Source of the DNA: Haberlea rhodopensis
Taxonomy: Eukaryota; Streptophyta; Magnoliopsida; Lamiales; Gesneriaceae
Length of the DNA stretch: 64,000 bases
Direction of reading: 5' to 3'
Assembly (NCBI GenBank): GCA_907163345.1
Contig: CAJQUN010000473.1
Location: 361,322-425,321 of the forward strand
Position numbers and translations under genes: made by a program. A model generated the notes under the pieces. It saw nothing but the letters and a program-made list of their open reading frames with translations, did no database searches and had not been told where the DNA came from. Below, one piece after another: positions 22,085 to 34,930 of this stretch (positions are counted from its first letter, which is position 1; the number at the start of each line of letters is the position of its first letter).

Positions 22085-25000
22085 ATGGCGGACCTCAATG
22101 AAGAGGTAGGAGATATGGATAGTAGACATGCCAGTATTGCTCAGCCGAACCCCTTACCACCACCTGCTGTGGGCGTGGAGCCCAGTGTACAGATATTACT
22201 GCCAGGGGAGCTCAGTTTGAAGCAGTTTCTGAGTTTCCATCCGCCCATGTTTGAGGGGACTGAGTCTGGTGAAGTAGCTGAGGAATGGTTGGAACGTATA
22301 GAGCAGATACTTGTGACTGCACCTTGTGCACTCACGGCATGGCTGAGGTTAGCAGAGTTTCAGCTGGCTAAGAAGCCTGCTATGTGGTGGAAGACCACCG
22401 TGATGGAGCTGAGAGCTCTAGGTATGGCAGTTGACTGGACTGTATTCCGGACCCGGTTCCTTAACCGGTATTTCTCTGCGGCTGCCAGACAATTGAAGGA
22501 AGATGAGTTCAACAGTTTGAAGCAGGGTAGCATGTCCGTAGCAGACTACGCTATGCAGTATTCCTCACTGCTGAGGTATGTACCTCATATTGCTGTCAGC
22601 AGCCATGCCAAGATGAGGAACTTTCTGAAAGGTCTGAGGCCGGAGCTATTCGATAGGGTTATCTCTAACAACCCCAGCTCGTTTGACGACGCCCTGACAC
22701 GGGCAGAGTTGGCAGAGATTGCCGTAGACGCATACAAGGATGCTGTACCCCCTTTTGTACCATCACAGAGGCCTACTACTGATAGTCTGAAGCCACGAGG
22801 GGATCAGTTTAAGGCTCGTGGGGCCTCATCATCTTCCAGGTTTAGTGGGAAGAAGTCTCATGGACAGAAACAGAACACCCGGGGGCATCCACAGGGAAAC
22901 AGGACAGAGGTAACCAGGTGTACCAACTGCGGAGGATGGCATTTGTTACGTGACTGTCGAGGTTGCTATATCTGTGGCAAGATGGGCCACATAGCTCGGG
23001 GTTGCCCCAATCGGGCAGTTCAGACGGATTCAGGGCCGAATAGGCCAAGGTTTGATGCTGGGAGGGCACCACAGAGGCAGCAGTTTGCACCACGACCCCT
23101 GGGAGGTCAGACGACAGGACCGCCGCAGGGACAGGTGTATGCACTGACCAGGGAGCAGGCCGAGGCAGCCCCAGAGGAGGTCATTGCTGGTACGTGTCAT
23201 TTACTTACGTACCCTGCACTTATATTGATAGATACAGGTGCTTCCCATTCCTTTGTATCTACTGCCTTTGTGGAAGGACACCATTTGTGCTCGTCTCTGT
23301 TACCCACGCCTCTCATGGTCTCGACACCCACGGGGAAGCATGTGATTGCGGATCGACAGTTATCAGATTGCCTCATTTATTTTGAGGGCAATGATCTGAG
23401 GGCCGATTTGATTCAGTTAGAGATGGCAGACTTTGACTGCATTATCGGCATTGATGTGTTGAGCAGATACCGAGCTATGGTAGATTGCCAAAAGAGGATG
23501 GTTCGTTTTCTGTCTGATCAGGGGTTCCAGTGGACTTTTTATGGGGACGGCTCTCGTCCAAGGATACCAGTAATCTCGGCGGTTAAGATGTCGCGGTTAT
23601 TGGAACGTGGTCATACTGGGTACCTTATTTATGCTATGAATGCTTCAGAGGAGAAGGAAGTGAGAGCCGAGGACATTCCAGTTGTGGCGGAGTTCAGTGA
23701 TGTGTTTCCAGATGAGATTCCGGGATTTCCGCCAGTCAGGGATGTGGAGTTTGCTATTGAGCTGCTGCCAGGGACATCAGCCATTTCTCGTGCCCCATAC
23801 AGGATGGCACCGGCAGAGCTGAGGGAGCTGAAGGTACAGTTACAGGAGCTCCTCGACAAGGGATACATCCGCCCTAGTGTATCGCCTTGGGGTGCGCCAG
23901 TCTTGTTTGTGAAAAAGAAGGATGGATCAATGCGTCTGTGCATTGACTACAGGCAACTGAACAAGGCTACAGTGAAGAACAGATATCCGCTTCCGAGGAT
24001 TGATGATCTGTTCGACCAACTTCAGGGTACGGAGGTGTACTCCAAGATAGATTTGAGGTCAGGCTATCACCAGGTACGGGTTAGAGCTGGTGATGTTCAA
24101 AAGACGGCTTTTAGAACTCGGTATGGGCACTATGAGTTCTTGGTGATGCCGTTCGGTGTGACAAATGCACCTGCAGTCTTTATGAGCCTGATGAACAGAG
24201 TATTTCAGGAGTACCTCGATCAGTTTGTGATCGTGTTTATTGATGACATCCTAGTCTATTCGAGGAATGAGGAGGATCATGCCGATCATCTGAGGATAGT
24301 ACTCCAGATCCTCAGAGATCATCAGTTATACGCCAAACTCAGCAAGTGTGAGTTTTGGCTGAACAGTGTTGCATTTTTGGGCCATATCATATCCCGAGAG
24401 GGGATATCAGTAGACCCGAGGAAGATAGAGGCAGTTATGGATTGGTCTACCCCTACTTCAGTCAGTGAGATTCGAAGTTTTCTTGGTCTGGCTGGCTATT
24501 ATCGACGTTTCGTCGAGGGTTTCTCAAAGATCGCCAAGCCACTTACCCAGCTGACTCAGAAGGGAGTCCCATTTTGTTGGTCAGAGGCTTGTGAGCAGAG
24601 TTTCCGGGAATTAAAGCACAGACTGACTACTGCGCCAGTTCTAGTGATACCCAAGGAGAACAAAGGATTTGTTCTTTATACCGATGCATCTCTACAGGGA
24701 TTAGGGTGCGTGCTGATGCAGGACAAACATGTAGTGGCTTACGCTTCGAGACAGTTGAAGCCACATGAGACGAGGTATCCAGTCCATGATCTGGAGTTGG
24801 CAGCTATAGTGTTCGCCTTGAAGATATGGCGACACTACTTATACGGTACCTCATTTACCATCTTCACTGATCACAAGAGCCTGAAATTCTTGTTTACACA
24901 GGCTGAGCTGAACATGAGGCAGAGGAGATGGATGGACCTGCTGAAGGACTACGATTGTGAAATCGAATATCACCCGGGAAAAGCAAATTTGACAGCCGAC

Positions 25001-26638
25001 GCTTTGAGTCGGAAGGTGAGGAGCACAGCAGAGGATGCTATGTCTCTGTCAGCTATGTTTGGCTCCTACTGCCAATTGGGATTCGATTATGATGTATCTT
25101 CTTCACCAGTACAGGTTTTGACCTTGCTAGCTGAGCCTGTTATATTTGATCACATCAGGAAGGCTCAGGGGACCGATGTAGAGGTTCAGAGATGGATGTT
25201 AGTGGTTCATTCAGGACAGCCATCGAGATTCAGAGTGGCTGATGACGGTTCTCTGAGGCTCGGCGACAGATGGGTGGTTCCAGATACACCCGAGTTACGC
25301 CAAGGTATATTACAGCGAGCTCATTGCAGCAGGATGAGTATCCATCCAGGTGGGAAAAAGATGTATAAGGATCTACGCAGCCAGTTCTGGTGGAGGCGTA
25401 TGAAACAGGATGTCACCTCTTTTGTCAAGCGTTGTTTGATTTGTCAGCAAGTAAAAGCTGAGAGACAAAGGCCTGGAGGTGAACTAAGAAGTTTAGAAGT
25501 ACCCGAGTGGAAGTGGCAGCACGTATCTATGGATTTCGTGACCCACTTGCCGAGGACTGTTTCGGGTTTTGATGCCATCTGGGTAGTCGTGGACAGGTTG
25601 ACTAAGAGTGCTCATTTCATTCCCTACTGTATGACCTTCACGCATTTAAGAATGGCGCAGTTATATGTCAAAGATGTGGTGAGACTGCACGGGATCCCTG
25701 TTTCGATTGTGTCAGATCGAGATCCGCGGTTTACATCTCACTTTTGGGAGGGTCTGCAGACAGCTCTAGGTACAGAGTTGAGGTTGAGCACAGCCTATCA
25801 TCCCCAGACGGACGGACAGACCGAGCGTACGATACAGACGCTCGAAGATATGTTGAGGGCTTGTGTGCTGGAGTTCGACACTTCGTGGCAGGACTCGATA
25901 GCCTTGGTGGAATTTTCTTACAACAACAGCTACCAGGCAAGTATTCAGATGGCTCCTTTCGAGGCCCTCTATGGTAGGCGTTGTAGGTCACCCTTGTGTT
26001 GGGATGACATGGACCGTAAGTCGGTTGGAGGACCTGAGTTGATTCAGGAAATGGAAGAGAAAGTTAAGGTTATCAGAACAAAGATGAAGGCAGCTCAGGA
26101 TAGACAGGCAGCATATGCCAATCAGCGGCGTAGACCGTTGGAGTTTCAGTTAGGCGACAGAGTGTTTTTAAAGATCTCACCCTTCAGAGGCGTAGTACGG
26201 TTTGGGATGCGAGGGAAGTTATCCCCGAGGTATGTAGGGCCGTATGAGATCTTACAGCGTATTGGTACTCTGGCGTACCGGTTGGCTTTACCGCCCTCTC
26301 TGTCTGGCATACACGACGTTTTTCATGTGTCTATGCTGAGGAAGTATGAGCCAGATCCCTCACATGTGTTGCAGCCTTCAGAGGTTCAGATTGAGTCCGA
26401 TGTTTCTTATGTGGAGCGGCCTATCAGGATTTTGGATAGAGCAGACCGCAGACTTCGGAACAAGGTTATTCCTATGATCAAGGTACAGTGGGATCGTAGG
26501 GGTGTCGAGGAGGCCACGTGGGAGACAGAGCGACACATGGTGCAGTACTATCCAGAACTGTTTTCTGGTATGCGTTTATTTACTGTTTTATTTCTGGATA
26601 GTAGCATGTTTGATTTCGGGACGAAATCCTATAAGTAG
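22085..26638 (+). CDS. gag-pol: Element A Gag-Pol polyprotein with chromodomain
   Basis: 1517 residues in one frame. Gag comes first, with zinc knuckles near 280-308 (second is CX2CX4HX4C). Then protease with DTGAS near 382; RT with FIDD near 716-721; RNase H starting YTDAS near 863; integrase with an HHCC finger (about 1078-1118) and catalytic Asp near 1148, Asp near 1208 and Glu near 1244 (QTER); the GPY module; and a Tekay-type chromodomain at about 1439-1495 ([16 protein letters not shown]). The family makes virus-like particles, copies its RNA and inserts into chromatin, the chromodomain guiding target choice. The start is the ATG directly after an acceptor-like TTGCAG. The stop lies in the PPT region, 8 nt before the 3' LTR, adding about 20 residues after the chromodomain compared with C. 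All key catalytic residues are present, so it may be active. Confidence 0.95.
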   Translation: MADLNEEVGDMDSRHASIAQPNPLPPPAVGVEPSVQILLPGELSLKQFLSFHPPMFEGTESGEVAEEWLERIEQILVTAPCALTAWLRLAEFQLAKKPAMWWKTTVMELRALGMAVDWTVFRTRFLNRYFSAAARQLKEDEFNSLKQGSMSVADYAMQYSSLLRYVPHIAVSSHAKMRNFLKGLRPELFDRVISNNPSSFDDALTRAELAEIAVDAYKDAVPPFVPSQRPTTDSLKPRGDQFKARGASSSSRFSGKKSHGQKQNTRGHPQGNRTEVTRCTNCGGWHLLRDCRGCYICGKMGHIARGCPNRAVQTDSGPNRPRFDAGRAPQRQQFAPRPLGGQTTGPPQGQVYALTREQAEAAPEEVIAGTCHLLTYPALILIDTGASHSFVSTAFVEGHHLCSSLLPTPLMVSTPTGKHVIADRQLSDCLIYFEGNDLRADLIQLEMADFDCIIGIDVLSRYRAMVDCQKRMVRFLSDQGFQWTFYGDGSRPRIPVISAVKMSRLLERGHTGYLIYAMNASEEKEVRAEDIPVVAEFSDVFPDEIPGFPPVRDVEFAIELLPGTSAISRAPYRMAPAELRELKVQLQELLDKGYIRPSVSPWGAPVLFVKKKDGSMRLCIDYRQLNKATVKNRYPLPRIDDLFDQLQGTEVYSKIDLRSGYHQVRVRAGDVQKTAFRTRYGHYEFLVMPFGVTNAPAVFMSLMNRVFQEYLDQFVIVFIDDILVYSRNEEDHADHLRIVLQILRDHQLYAKLSKCEFWLNSVAFLGHIISREGISVDPRKIEAVMDWSTPTSVSEIRSFLGLAGYYRRFVEGFSKIAKPLTQLTQKGVPFCWSEACEQSFRELKHRLTTAPVLVIPKENKGFVLYTDASLQGLGCVLMQDKHVVAYASRQLKPHETRYPVHDLELAAIVFALKIWRHYLYGTSFTIFTDHKSLKFLFTQAELNMRQRRWMDLLKDYDCEIEYHPGKANLTADALSRKVRSTAEDAMSLSAMFGSYCQLGFDYDVSSSPVQVLTLLAEPVIFDHIRKAQGTDVEVQRWMLVVHSGQPSRFRVADDGSLRLGDRWVVPDTPELRQGILQRAHCSRMSIHPGGKKMYKDLRSQFWWRRMKQDVTSFVKRCLICQQVKAERQRPGGELRSLEVPEWKWQHVSMDFVTHLPRTVSGFDAIWVVVDRLTKSAHFIPYCMTFTHLRMAQLYVKDVVRLHGIPVSIVSDRDPRFTSHFWEGLQTALGTELRLSTAYHPQTDGQTERTIQTLEDMLRACVLEFDTSWQDSIALVEFSYNNSYQASIQMAPFEALYGRRCRSPLCWDDMDRKSVGGPELIQEMEEKVKVIRTKMKAAQDRQAAYANQRRRPLEFQLGDRVFLKISPFRGVVRFGMRGKLSPRYVGPYEILQRIGTLAYRLALPPSLSGIHDVFHVSMLRKYEPDPSHVLQPSEVQIESDVSYVERPIRILDRADRRLRNKVIPMIKVQWDRRGVEEATWETERHMVQYYPELFSGMRLFTVLFLDSSMFDFGTKSYK

Positions 26639-26646
26639 GGGAGTAT
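26633..26646 (+). other. Polypurine tract, element A
   Basis: AAGTAGGGGAGTAT directly before the 3' LTR primes plus-strand synthesis. Just upstream is the inverted repeat ATTTCGGGACGAAAT. Confidence 0.85.
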
Positions 26647-28939
26647 TGTGATATCCCCGAAATGATTATGTGATTTTAATCATTTAAGTTATATTGTGAT
26701 GTTAATGTGTTAATTCATGGGATTGGATGAATTATATTGGGGAGAATTACTTCAGGGTGCATGTAACATGTATTGGGTTTTTGGGGTGTGTATTGTTGTT
26801 TTGGTAAAGCATGCAAAAAGGGTAATTGAAGTATTTTGTTGAGAAAATACTATAAATATCATGTGGGGATATTTTAAGTACATCGTGCCAAATCGGGACC
26901 AAAACATAACACATCAAACCACCCAACACTTAACCACCCCCCCCCCAACCCATACTTTGACTCAGCATGAGCTGGCCATGCTTCCACTTGGCTCAATAAT
27001 TTAACACCTTTCCAGCACTCCAAATTTCGAACCTCCTCTTCCAAAATACCATCCAGCAGCTGCTAAGCAATTTTAGGAGGAGCCCTTCCATTTCCATCGC
27101 CTGGAAATCCTTCAAAAATCGGGGCAAAGTAGGGTGAGGAACTACCCTGTTTCTTTCTGGAAAAACTGGTTTGGTTCTACTTTTGAGCATGGTGAAAAAC
27201 GGCATGTTAGCATATGTTTCTTGAAACCTGTGATTTAAATGCTTACATGGTGTTTTTATGAGTCTCTCTGTAATTTTCCTTAAGCATGATGTATGTTTTA
27301 TGTGGAAGATTTAAGCTTGTGAAAAGTAGTGCTCAAAAATCTGGGTAGAGATTTACTCTGTTTTTCTGGAAAACGTGGGTTGGGAGTGTTTTTGAGGAGG
27401 TGTTATCATGCATGATAAGCTTATATATTGGAGAAACTTTGATGTAAAAACATGCTTGGTAGTTTTGTGAAACCCATGGCATGTTTAGTTGAGCAAGGTT
27501 TATGTTATATGTGTTAGTTTTAATAGCATGAAAAGAGGTGCTCAAGAATTCTGGAAATGAAAATGTGCCCTGTTTCCAGAAAAAGTTGATCCAGTACTTG
27601 TTTTAATGATCGATGTTTATGCATGTAGGTTTATGCTAAGGGTGTATATTTGGTTTGAATACACTCAGGGTAGTGTAGTTCAAATGCTAGCATGATGGTC
27701 TTGGTATGTATATTGTCCTACATGTTAGATTCAAGGGTATGATTATCGGTGTTAAGCAATTCTGGAAAATCGCCGAAGGAACAAGGTTGGCGATCGATCG
27801 CCAAGGAGGCAGGATCGATCGCGACGTTCCAGTAAGTTTTGGCGATCGATCGCCAATATAGTGGCGATCGATCGCGGATTGAATTTTTCTGGTATGCGAG
27901 GCAGTAGCATCTCGCGATCGATCGGGGCTCATGGGCGATCGATCGCGAGATGATATTAAAGGATTTGTTTGGTTTTTTATTTGGTTTTGCTTCCGGATTA
28001 TTATGAGGTGCCTAATATTGTGTTGTGTGGCTATGTAGAACCATCCCAGGTGCCAGCACAACCGAGGAGATAAAGTCGATTGACTCCTCTATCTTTTGAA
28101 AGGTACGTAAGCGACGTACGGGCATCCCAACGGTAACATGTACTTTATGTTTGTCTTTATGACACATGATGAATGCAATGTGGTGCATTAAGATTATGAT
28201 ACATGTTTTTATGCATTGTTTTTGCATATGTATGTTGTGAAATATAAGAGGTGTATTTCACGAGTCAAAGTTATCTTAGTAAGGATTTTAATGGCTTACG
28301 CTAAAGTCCATTGGAAGCGATGAAGAATTCCGCTTACATGGAGTAGCAACGCTAAAGTCCATTGGAAGCGATGAAGAATTCCGCTTACATGGAGTAGCAA
28401 GAAGCATTAAAATGTACTAATGATAAGGGCTCAGGATGAAATAAGGATTTAAGGGAAAAGGAATGTCATGACATTGCATATCCATACATTCATATAATGT
28501 GTTTCTATTATGAATTATGGTACAGGGACAACCAATGGGCGATATAAATGCTGGAAATACAGGAAGGACTTGTGTTTAAGATTTGCATTTATGCCTTACT
28601 TTCATATTATGTTAAATATGAATTGTGTTATGCTCATGTGTTGGGGGTTGTCTTTGTAGGTGCTTTTGTTGACGAGAACCAGGGCCGGGGTTGATATGCT
28701 GAGCTGTAAGGAGTGCTACAGGATTAGCATGTTAGAGTTTTGTATAGCTTCTACTGAGTAGAGTAAGACTATGATGTAGTACCTTTGTAGGATGTACGTC
28801 TTTCCTTTTGGAACATTTTGGTACTGTAATCTCTAAAGCTCAGGTTAATCAACACGGCACATTACTCTGATATAATCGCATGTATGTTTAGTTCTCTAAA
28901 TTGCACCTTAATATCTTGATGTGATAACGGGGTCTCACA
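26647..28939 (+). repeat. Element A 3' LTR (2293 bp)
   Basis: Same length and nearly the same sequence as the 5' LTR; ends GGGGTCTCACA. The TSD ATCAA follows at 28940-28944, then the B LTR resumes. Confidence 0.97.
27787..27952. repeat. Palindrome cluster (A 3' LTR)
   Basis: Copy of the 5' LTR cluster, with the same spacing and flanks. Confidence 0.9.
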
Positions 28940-29104
28940 ATCAAACTCATCAAATCTCATAAATCAGTAAATCAACACATTGATTTACACATCGCATGCC
29001 TGATTTACAATATCAATAATGAATGATTCCAAGTTCATATACATGCAAAAATAGATATATCAATATCTAATATTGATTTCATAACCTTGCTTTCCATTAT
29101 ACTT

Positions 29105-29304
29105 AGACATCTCATATGTCTTATAATGAAAACATGAGTCTATGAACCTAGACATCTCAAATGTCTCATAATGAATACATGATTCTACGAACCTAGACAT
29201 CTCAAATGTCTTATAATGAATACACGATTCTACGAACTTAGACATCTCAAATGTCTTACGAAGAATACATGATTTTACGATCATTCCCAGGCATCTCAAA
29301 TGCC
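29105..29304. repeat. Hairpin array AGACAT-loop-ATGTCT (B 3' LTR)
   Basis: Five inverted repeats about 45 bp apart. Four pair AGACAT with ATGTCT (29105-29121, 29150-29166, 29195-29211, 29240-29256). The fifth pairs GGCAT with ATGCC (29290-29304). The loop is CTCAA (CTCAT once). The identical array is at 35923-36122 in the other LTR. Confidence 0.9.
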
Positions 29305-30780
29305 CTAATATAGTCAAATAAACCCAGTACCCCATATATCATGCAAGAGTCATCCTACTCTAGTGTCACGCACGCTACAAGCGGCGATATCAAGATTTGG
29401 GTCATTCCTTGGCTATATCAACATATATGTATAACCATACGCAAAACATTCAATGCAATCTAAAACACCTTTATGCATTTCACATATATATAGTAATGCT
29501 CGTACGTCGCACGTACCTTAAATCTCCGAAGTCCGAGCCAAGCCTTGCTCGAGTTCCATGCCCCGAGGAATGATGTGCTAACACGATAAATAATTCACAA
29601 TTATTTACGAACATGTAACCTATGCTCAAGCACACCCATATCCCTCACAACATTGTCAATACACGACAATTATCCTCTTAAAAGACCCGGGGCAGGGTAC
29701 ATGCAGGGAAGGAAATAAATGAGACAATCGAAATTTGTTCAAGAATGCCCTACAAAAATCGAACCTTAATCTCACAATTTCGAACCCAATAAAATACCAT
29801 AATTCATCTAAAATGTCAATTAAGCTATCCAAGCAAGAATCAACATCCCTTGACAAAAACCCCCAATTTTCGAACTCAAAACCATTAAATTCGAACCCAA
29901 ACAAGCCCTTAAATTCAAACCCTTAAAATTCTTAAATTCGAACCAAAAGTTTCTCAATTCGATCTCAAACAAGCATCATAATACACCTAAGATGTGAATT
30001 AAACCATCAATGGCAAGAATCATCACCTTTGCCAAAAACCCCCAATAATTCGAAAATTAAACCCTACGAAATTGGGGAAATTCGAAACAATAAAGGCATG
30101 GAAATACATGAAAAAGACGAACAAGGGGTTAGGGAGGTTACCCAACGAAAATCGGAAGCAAAATCGGACGAAATCCGATGAACCCTAACTTTTGGGGATC
30201 GACGCATTCCAGCCAAATTCGACTCCAAGACGCGACGAAATCTTCAATTGCCGGAGGGGAAAGAAGCGCCTCGTCGGGACGAAGACGGTGATAGGTCGCA
30301 CGCGGCGATCGGCGTCGGGACGGCGGCGGCCGAAGCGCTTTTACGCGCGGAGGGGGCTGGCAGACGGGAAATCGCGTTCGGGAGAGGGAGAAGAAATTTG
30401 GGGCTTAAATGATTTTTGATTTTAAAATCTCGGGTTCATTTGGTATTTATAGCAAAAATACCCCGAAAAATTAATAGCCCCACAAATACATCATGATTCC
30501 TTAAAAATCATCTGTTTTCAAAAACTCTCTCTCTAACTCCAAAACCCCCTACCGGTGCTCACACAGCACCCGAGATTCCGAGACACATCAAAAACCCAAC
30601 TCTTAGGTTTTACACCGTAATGTGAATACAATCTCAACCTCTGGATCCAACGATCCCAACTGCCCAAATAAACGAGCCCAGAAGGCCCAACACCTCGATT
30701 AAATTCCAAATCGCCACGTAAAACCACTTTAGGGATTATTAACACTACGGGATTAACACCTATAATCCCTGGTCATCACA

Positions 30781-30795
30781 ATATCCCCCACTAAA
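30781..30795 (-). other. Polypurine tract, element B (minus strand)
   Basis: Minus-strand TTAGTGGGGGATAT abuts the 3' LTR at 30780. The inverted repeat TTTCGAGGACGAAAT lies just upstream (minus sense), as in the chromoviruses here. Confidence 0.8.
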
Positions 30796-33483
30796 AGAAT
30801 TTCGTCCTCGAAATTAGCACTGGTGTATCACGAACACCCAGGCTGCACAACAACATGAAGCCATAACCTCGATTCCTGACCATATCAGAATCGTATTAAT
30901 AAACGCGAGGATACTTACCTCTCATCTAATCTCTGAAACAGAGCGACTTACCAAAACCAACCTATCACCCAAGAGGCGAAACGTACCTCGATGCGGGTCA
31001 TCCCAGAAGTCAGCCTCTCATGACTGCAAATCAACCAATACTTACGACTGTAGATCGGACAGTCCTCCTTCGATCTAATACAACAGTACGAACACATCCT
31101 GAATGACACCTCAACCGTAAGAACGTTGACCTCGTGTCAAACTCTGGAGTGGAATAGACTTCCAAATCCATCATAACGTCAAAGAGCGTCAGCACAACTC
31201 AACGCTAACAGTCCAAAAGCAGTTAGTCAACTGAAACTGCAAGGATTCGAATCGCTCTTGATTCTATCGTAGATATCATCCAATGATATTTTTACCAAGA
31301 CTCACGATGTCTAACATACATCGTTACGAGGGAAACACTAGTACAACCACGGTGTACCCATACCAAACCTGGTTTCCACTTTCAACTTCCTCCATCGAAG
31401 GAGTAGTCGCCTCATTGCAACTTAATTTGGGCAACTCACGGCCACAAATTCAAACAAAAGACATCTCACAAGATGTCCACCTCCGGATGTTCCAAGAATC
31501 ACGTCCTGATCATAAATTACAACCGAGACTCCGCAGAGTTTAAAATTCTTAAGGGCATGCAATAAACCCATTGCATCCTCAACGCTTGTGTCGTCAGCGA
31601 CACTCAACCAATCCGAAATCCTGCCATCCCTTGAAAATCCTCGGATTTAACAATCCAAACTTGGGAAGGCTGTCGCATAACTCGAAGGAAAACACCAACA
31701 AGGGAAATACCTTAACCCTCACAAGAAAATCCCTCTTCAAGGGAGTCAACTAACTTCACGATCATTCCTCATAATCATCGTGCCATTGAGATTCCCAATC
31801 TCAAGGTGTTCCATATCTCACATCAGAGATTTAACCATCCTAAAACAGCATAACTCTATGCTTAACAGAGAGGAAATCAATAACTGGCATCCGTATACTC
31901 ACCGGTATACCTGCCTAAGCACTGATATCACATGCATACTCAATGCACTCGGCTCGGGTATCTACCACATATCCCTAAGCCCCAAACACAACCGTCAATT
32001 CTGAGTCATTCCTTACTCAGTGGAGGATGAAAATCGACGATTAACAATACACGGTGTGATTCCCAAAATCAACACCACTTACACCAACTTACCGAATCTT
32101 TCAAAGATTCCCAAATAGGTATAATACTACCTCCTTCCTCGCAAGGGAAACGCCATCGAACTCGAGATCCACAAGTCTCGAACCATCGTTCGGAAAAACT
32201 GGATACAATAACACCCAATGTATCCCAATACACGGGTTCCTTTAGATTGAGTCAATAACAACCTGATGACTCTCTTGTTGGTACTCCAACATCCTGAGCT
32301 GTCCCAGACAAGTCTCCAAGATTAAACATAAACGTATACACGTTTCAGCGAGGCATGAATAACCTTAACCTCAATGACATGGTGACTACTAGAGTCCACC
32401 ACAATCCACATCGTATCACCTTACGATTTGCCAAACTTGGTTCCAATGAGCAGTATAACGGCTCTAGCAAGACCATCATGGTACTACACACACGTGGCAG
32501 ACAACCTAGTCTCTGCCTCTTTAGGTTTACCTCAAACCTACTAACAAGACGGACGTTTCCACATGGTATAACATACTATGGGAGGAAAACTCAATAGAGT
32601 AGTGGGTCTTTATCCAACACTCCTCAATGCCGATAAACCCTGGACACTCCAATGTCCCTATGTACTTAACATAACCTGATCCTACTCCCTTAGGACCCAT
32701 CCTACACCCTCAAGGGTGGTGTGACCATGTCCACCACATGTCACATCGACAGAAAGCGAGTACTTTCCTCCATGATTACTCCTGTCGTCAAATCACATGG
32801 CCAAAAGCCATTCCAACGAGCATACCTCAAGGGTATCACCACTCGTAATATGATCCCCCAATCGTAATCTGCGGTACAATCACATGTACAGCGCATCCAA
32901 CCATTCCTCGAGCAACCCGCTCGGTATAAGGGTCACGTCCATCGGTGTCGCACACACCACCTTGTGCTCGGTACTGGCACCCAAGGCATACCACTGAATA
33001 CGTATACTCAACGCATCGATCATCGTAACGATGATGCATGTCTAATAAGACATCTCCTACACTATCTTCATCGTCATCCCGTGACGACACATGCCAACTC
33101 ATGGCATCTAAGACATTGCCCACTAGTGACGATACATGTACATCAACGTATGTCATCCACTAACATGCTAGTAAAATAGGCATAATAAAACATGTATATC
33201 AATGCATGCCAGCTACAATAAAGCTAATAAAATAGCAATATCTCATACCTCATCGCTAGTGATATAGCGTCATACCTGTCTCCGTCGCTCAATAATAGTG
33301 CGTAATCAGCACCCATCGCTCGAAGGCGGCAAAAATCCTGTGCTGAGTACATAGCGGCACAATCCCTCGCTATAGAATCGACGGTATGACACCTCGTCAG
33401 ATAATAAGTGGCATGAAACCTCGCTATACCCTGAGCATGAATCATCGTCCACAAAGTAGCGGAAAGAGGCATCGCTATCAATA

Positions 33484-33720
33484 CACCTGGCGGAATGAAC
33501 CATCGCCAATAGATATAGCGGAATGAACCATCGCTATAAATACACCTGGCGGAATGAACCATCGCCAATAAATATAGCGGAATGAACCATCGCTATAAAT
33601 ACACCTGGCGGAATGAACCATCGCCAATAAATATAGCGGAATGAACCGTCGCTATAAATACACCTGGCGGAATGAACCATCGCCAATAGATATAGCGGAA
33701 TGAACCATCGCTATAAATAA
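33484..33720. repeat. 59-bp tandem repeat of paired hairpins
   Basis: Four units exactly 59 bp apart (CACCTGG at 33484, 33543, 33602, 33661). Each unit has two hairpins with the same 11-nt loop GAATGAACCAT: one closed by GGCG/CGCC, the other by AGCG/CGCT. More diverged hairpins extend left to about 33300, including GACG/CGTC at 33380-33398. Confidence 0.9.
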
Positions 33721-33749
33721 ACCTCGAATCGAGTCACTTATCAGTAGTG

Positions 33750-34800
33750 TATTTCAATGCTTCTCACTACTCCATATAAGCGGAATCCTTCCTCGCTTCA
33801 TATGGACCTTAGCGCAAGCATTGAAATCCTCACTAGGATAACCTGGACTCGTGAAATATCAGTGCATTTCAATGCTTCTCACTACTCCATATAAGCGGAA
33901 TCCTTCCTCGCTTCATATGGACTTTAGTGTAAGCATTGAAATCCTCACTTTATATTTCACAATATACATATGCAAAACGATGCGTATCAACATGTATCAT
34001 ATCATAATGCACTATCTTATGCATACCTTGATTTACCTTGGGTTAAATGACTAACCACATAATACATGTTGCCCTTGGGATGCCCGTACATATGTATAAT
34101 CATCATTCCTTTTCGTATTCTTTATTTCCTGTAACCTGCAACCATCAGGGTTAACAACAATAGCCATATACGCTATGCATCAACATTCAATACATAATAA
34201 AAACGCATTATATGAATGTATGGATATGCAATGTCATGACATTCTTTTTCCTTAAATCCTTATTTCATCCTGAGCCCTTATCATTAGTACATTTTAATGC
34301 TTCTTGCTACTCCAGGAAAGCGGAATTCTTCCTCGCTTCCACTGGACTTTAGCGTTGCTACTCCATGTAAGCGGAATTCTTCATCGCTTCCAATGGACTT
34401 TAGCGTTGCTACTCCATATAAGCGGGACTCTTCATCGCTTCATATGGACTTTAGCGTTGCTACTCCATATAAGCGGGACTCTTCATCGCTTCATATGGAC
34501 TTTAGCATAAGCCATTAAAATCCTTACTAAGATAACTTTGACTCAAGAAATACACCTCTTATATTTCATAACATGCATATGCAAAAACAATGCACAATAA
34601 CATATACCATAACCTTAATGCACCACTTTGCATTCATCATGTGTCAACAAGACAACGTAAAGTACATGTTACCTCGGAAATATCCCTTTACCGGATTTTC
34701 TTAAAACCAGCTTCCTTGGCACATAATACACGGAGTGCCAGACATCCCCATAAATGTCATCCTATCGTGTTCCACACGATTCCTGCAACCACAATGGTTA
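33750..34800 (-). repeat. Two segments resembling element A LTR inside element B
   Basis: 33750-34100 and 34240-34700 read on the minus strand like the part of the A LTR after its donor-like site (compare 21060-21350): GTAACATGT, TGCATATG, ATTTCACG and the AAGCG...CGCTT hairpin unit. The second segment holds four to five hairpin units (34300-34505). They may be captured LTR pieces or shared ancestry. Confidence 0.7.
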
Positions 34801-34930
34801 GCAATACCACTTTTCATATCATAAGAGCACATAAACAATTTGCTATGTCATACAACATTAATGCCATCATGCATAAATATGTGCTATCAATAACTTCCTA
34901 GGCCCTTAACAGCCCCAATGAGCAACCACT

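Larger units (their letters stand above)
19575..28939 (+). mobile_element. Element A: complete, apparently young Tekay-like Gypsy retrotransposon
   Basis: 9365 bp with two LTRs of exactly 2293 bp, an iMet PBS, one uninterrupted gag-pol frame, a PPT and the 5-bp TSD ATCAA. By eye the LTRs differ at two positions (T/C at about 21679 against 28752, and C/T in the terminal GGGGT(C/T)(C)CACA). It is the innermost, youngest level of the stack. Confidence 0.97.
18759..30780 (-). repeat. Element B 3' LTR (left copy), split by element A
   Basis: The parts are 18759-19574 and 28945-30780, with ATCAA duplicated at the break. On the minus strand it starts TGTGATGACC at 30780 and ends GGGGTCCTTACA at 18759. 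TATA-like TATAAATACC is near 30440-30449 (minus). A cluster of TTCGAA words (29728-30085), a GTACGT block at about 29500-29520 and a hairpin array (29105-29304) follow in LTR sense. Confidence 0.93.

Noticed and set aside
33484..33720. CRISPR-like array of regular palindromic repeats
   Set aside because: The 59-bp units have no unique spacers, the loops are repeated, there are no cas genes, and the setting is a plant retrotransposon. It is a hairpin tandem repeat.
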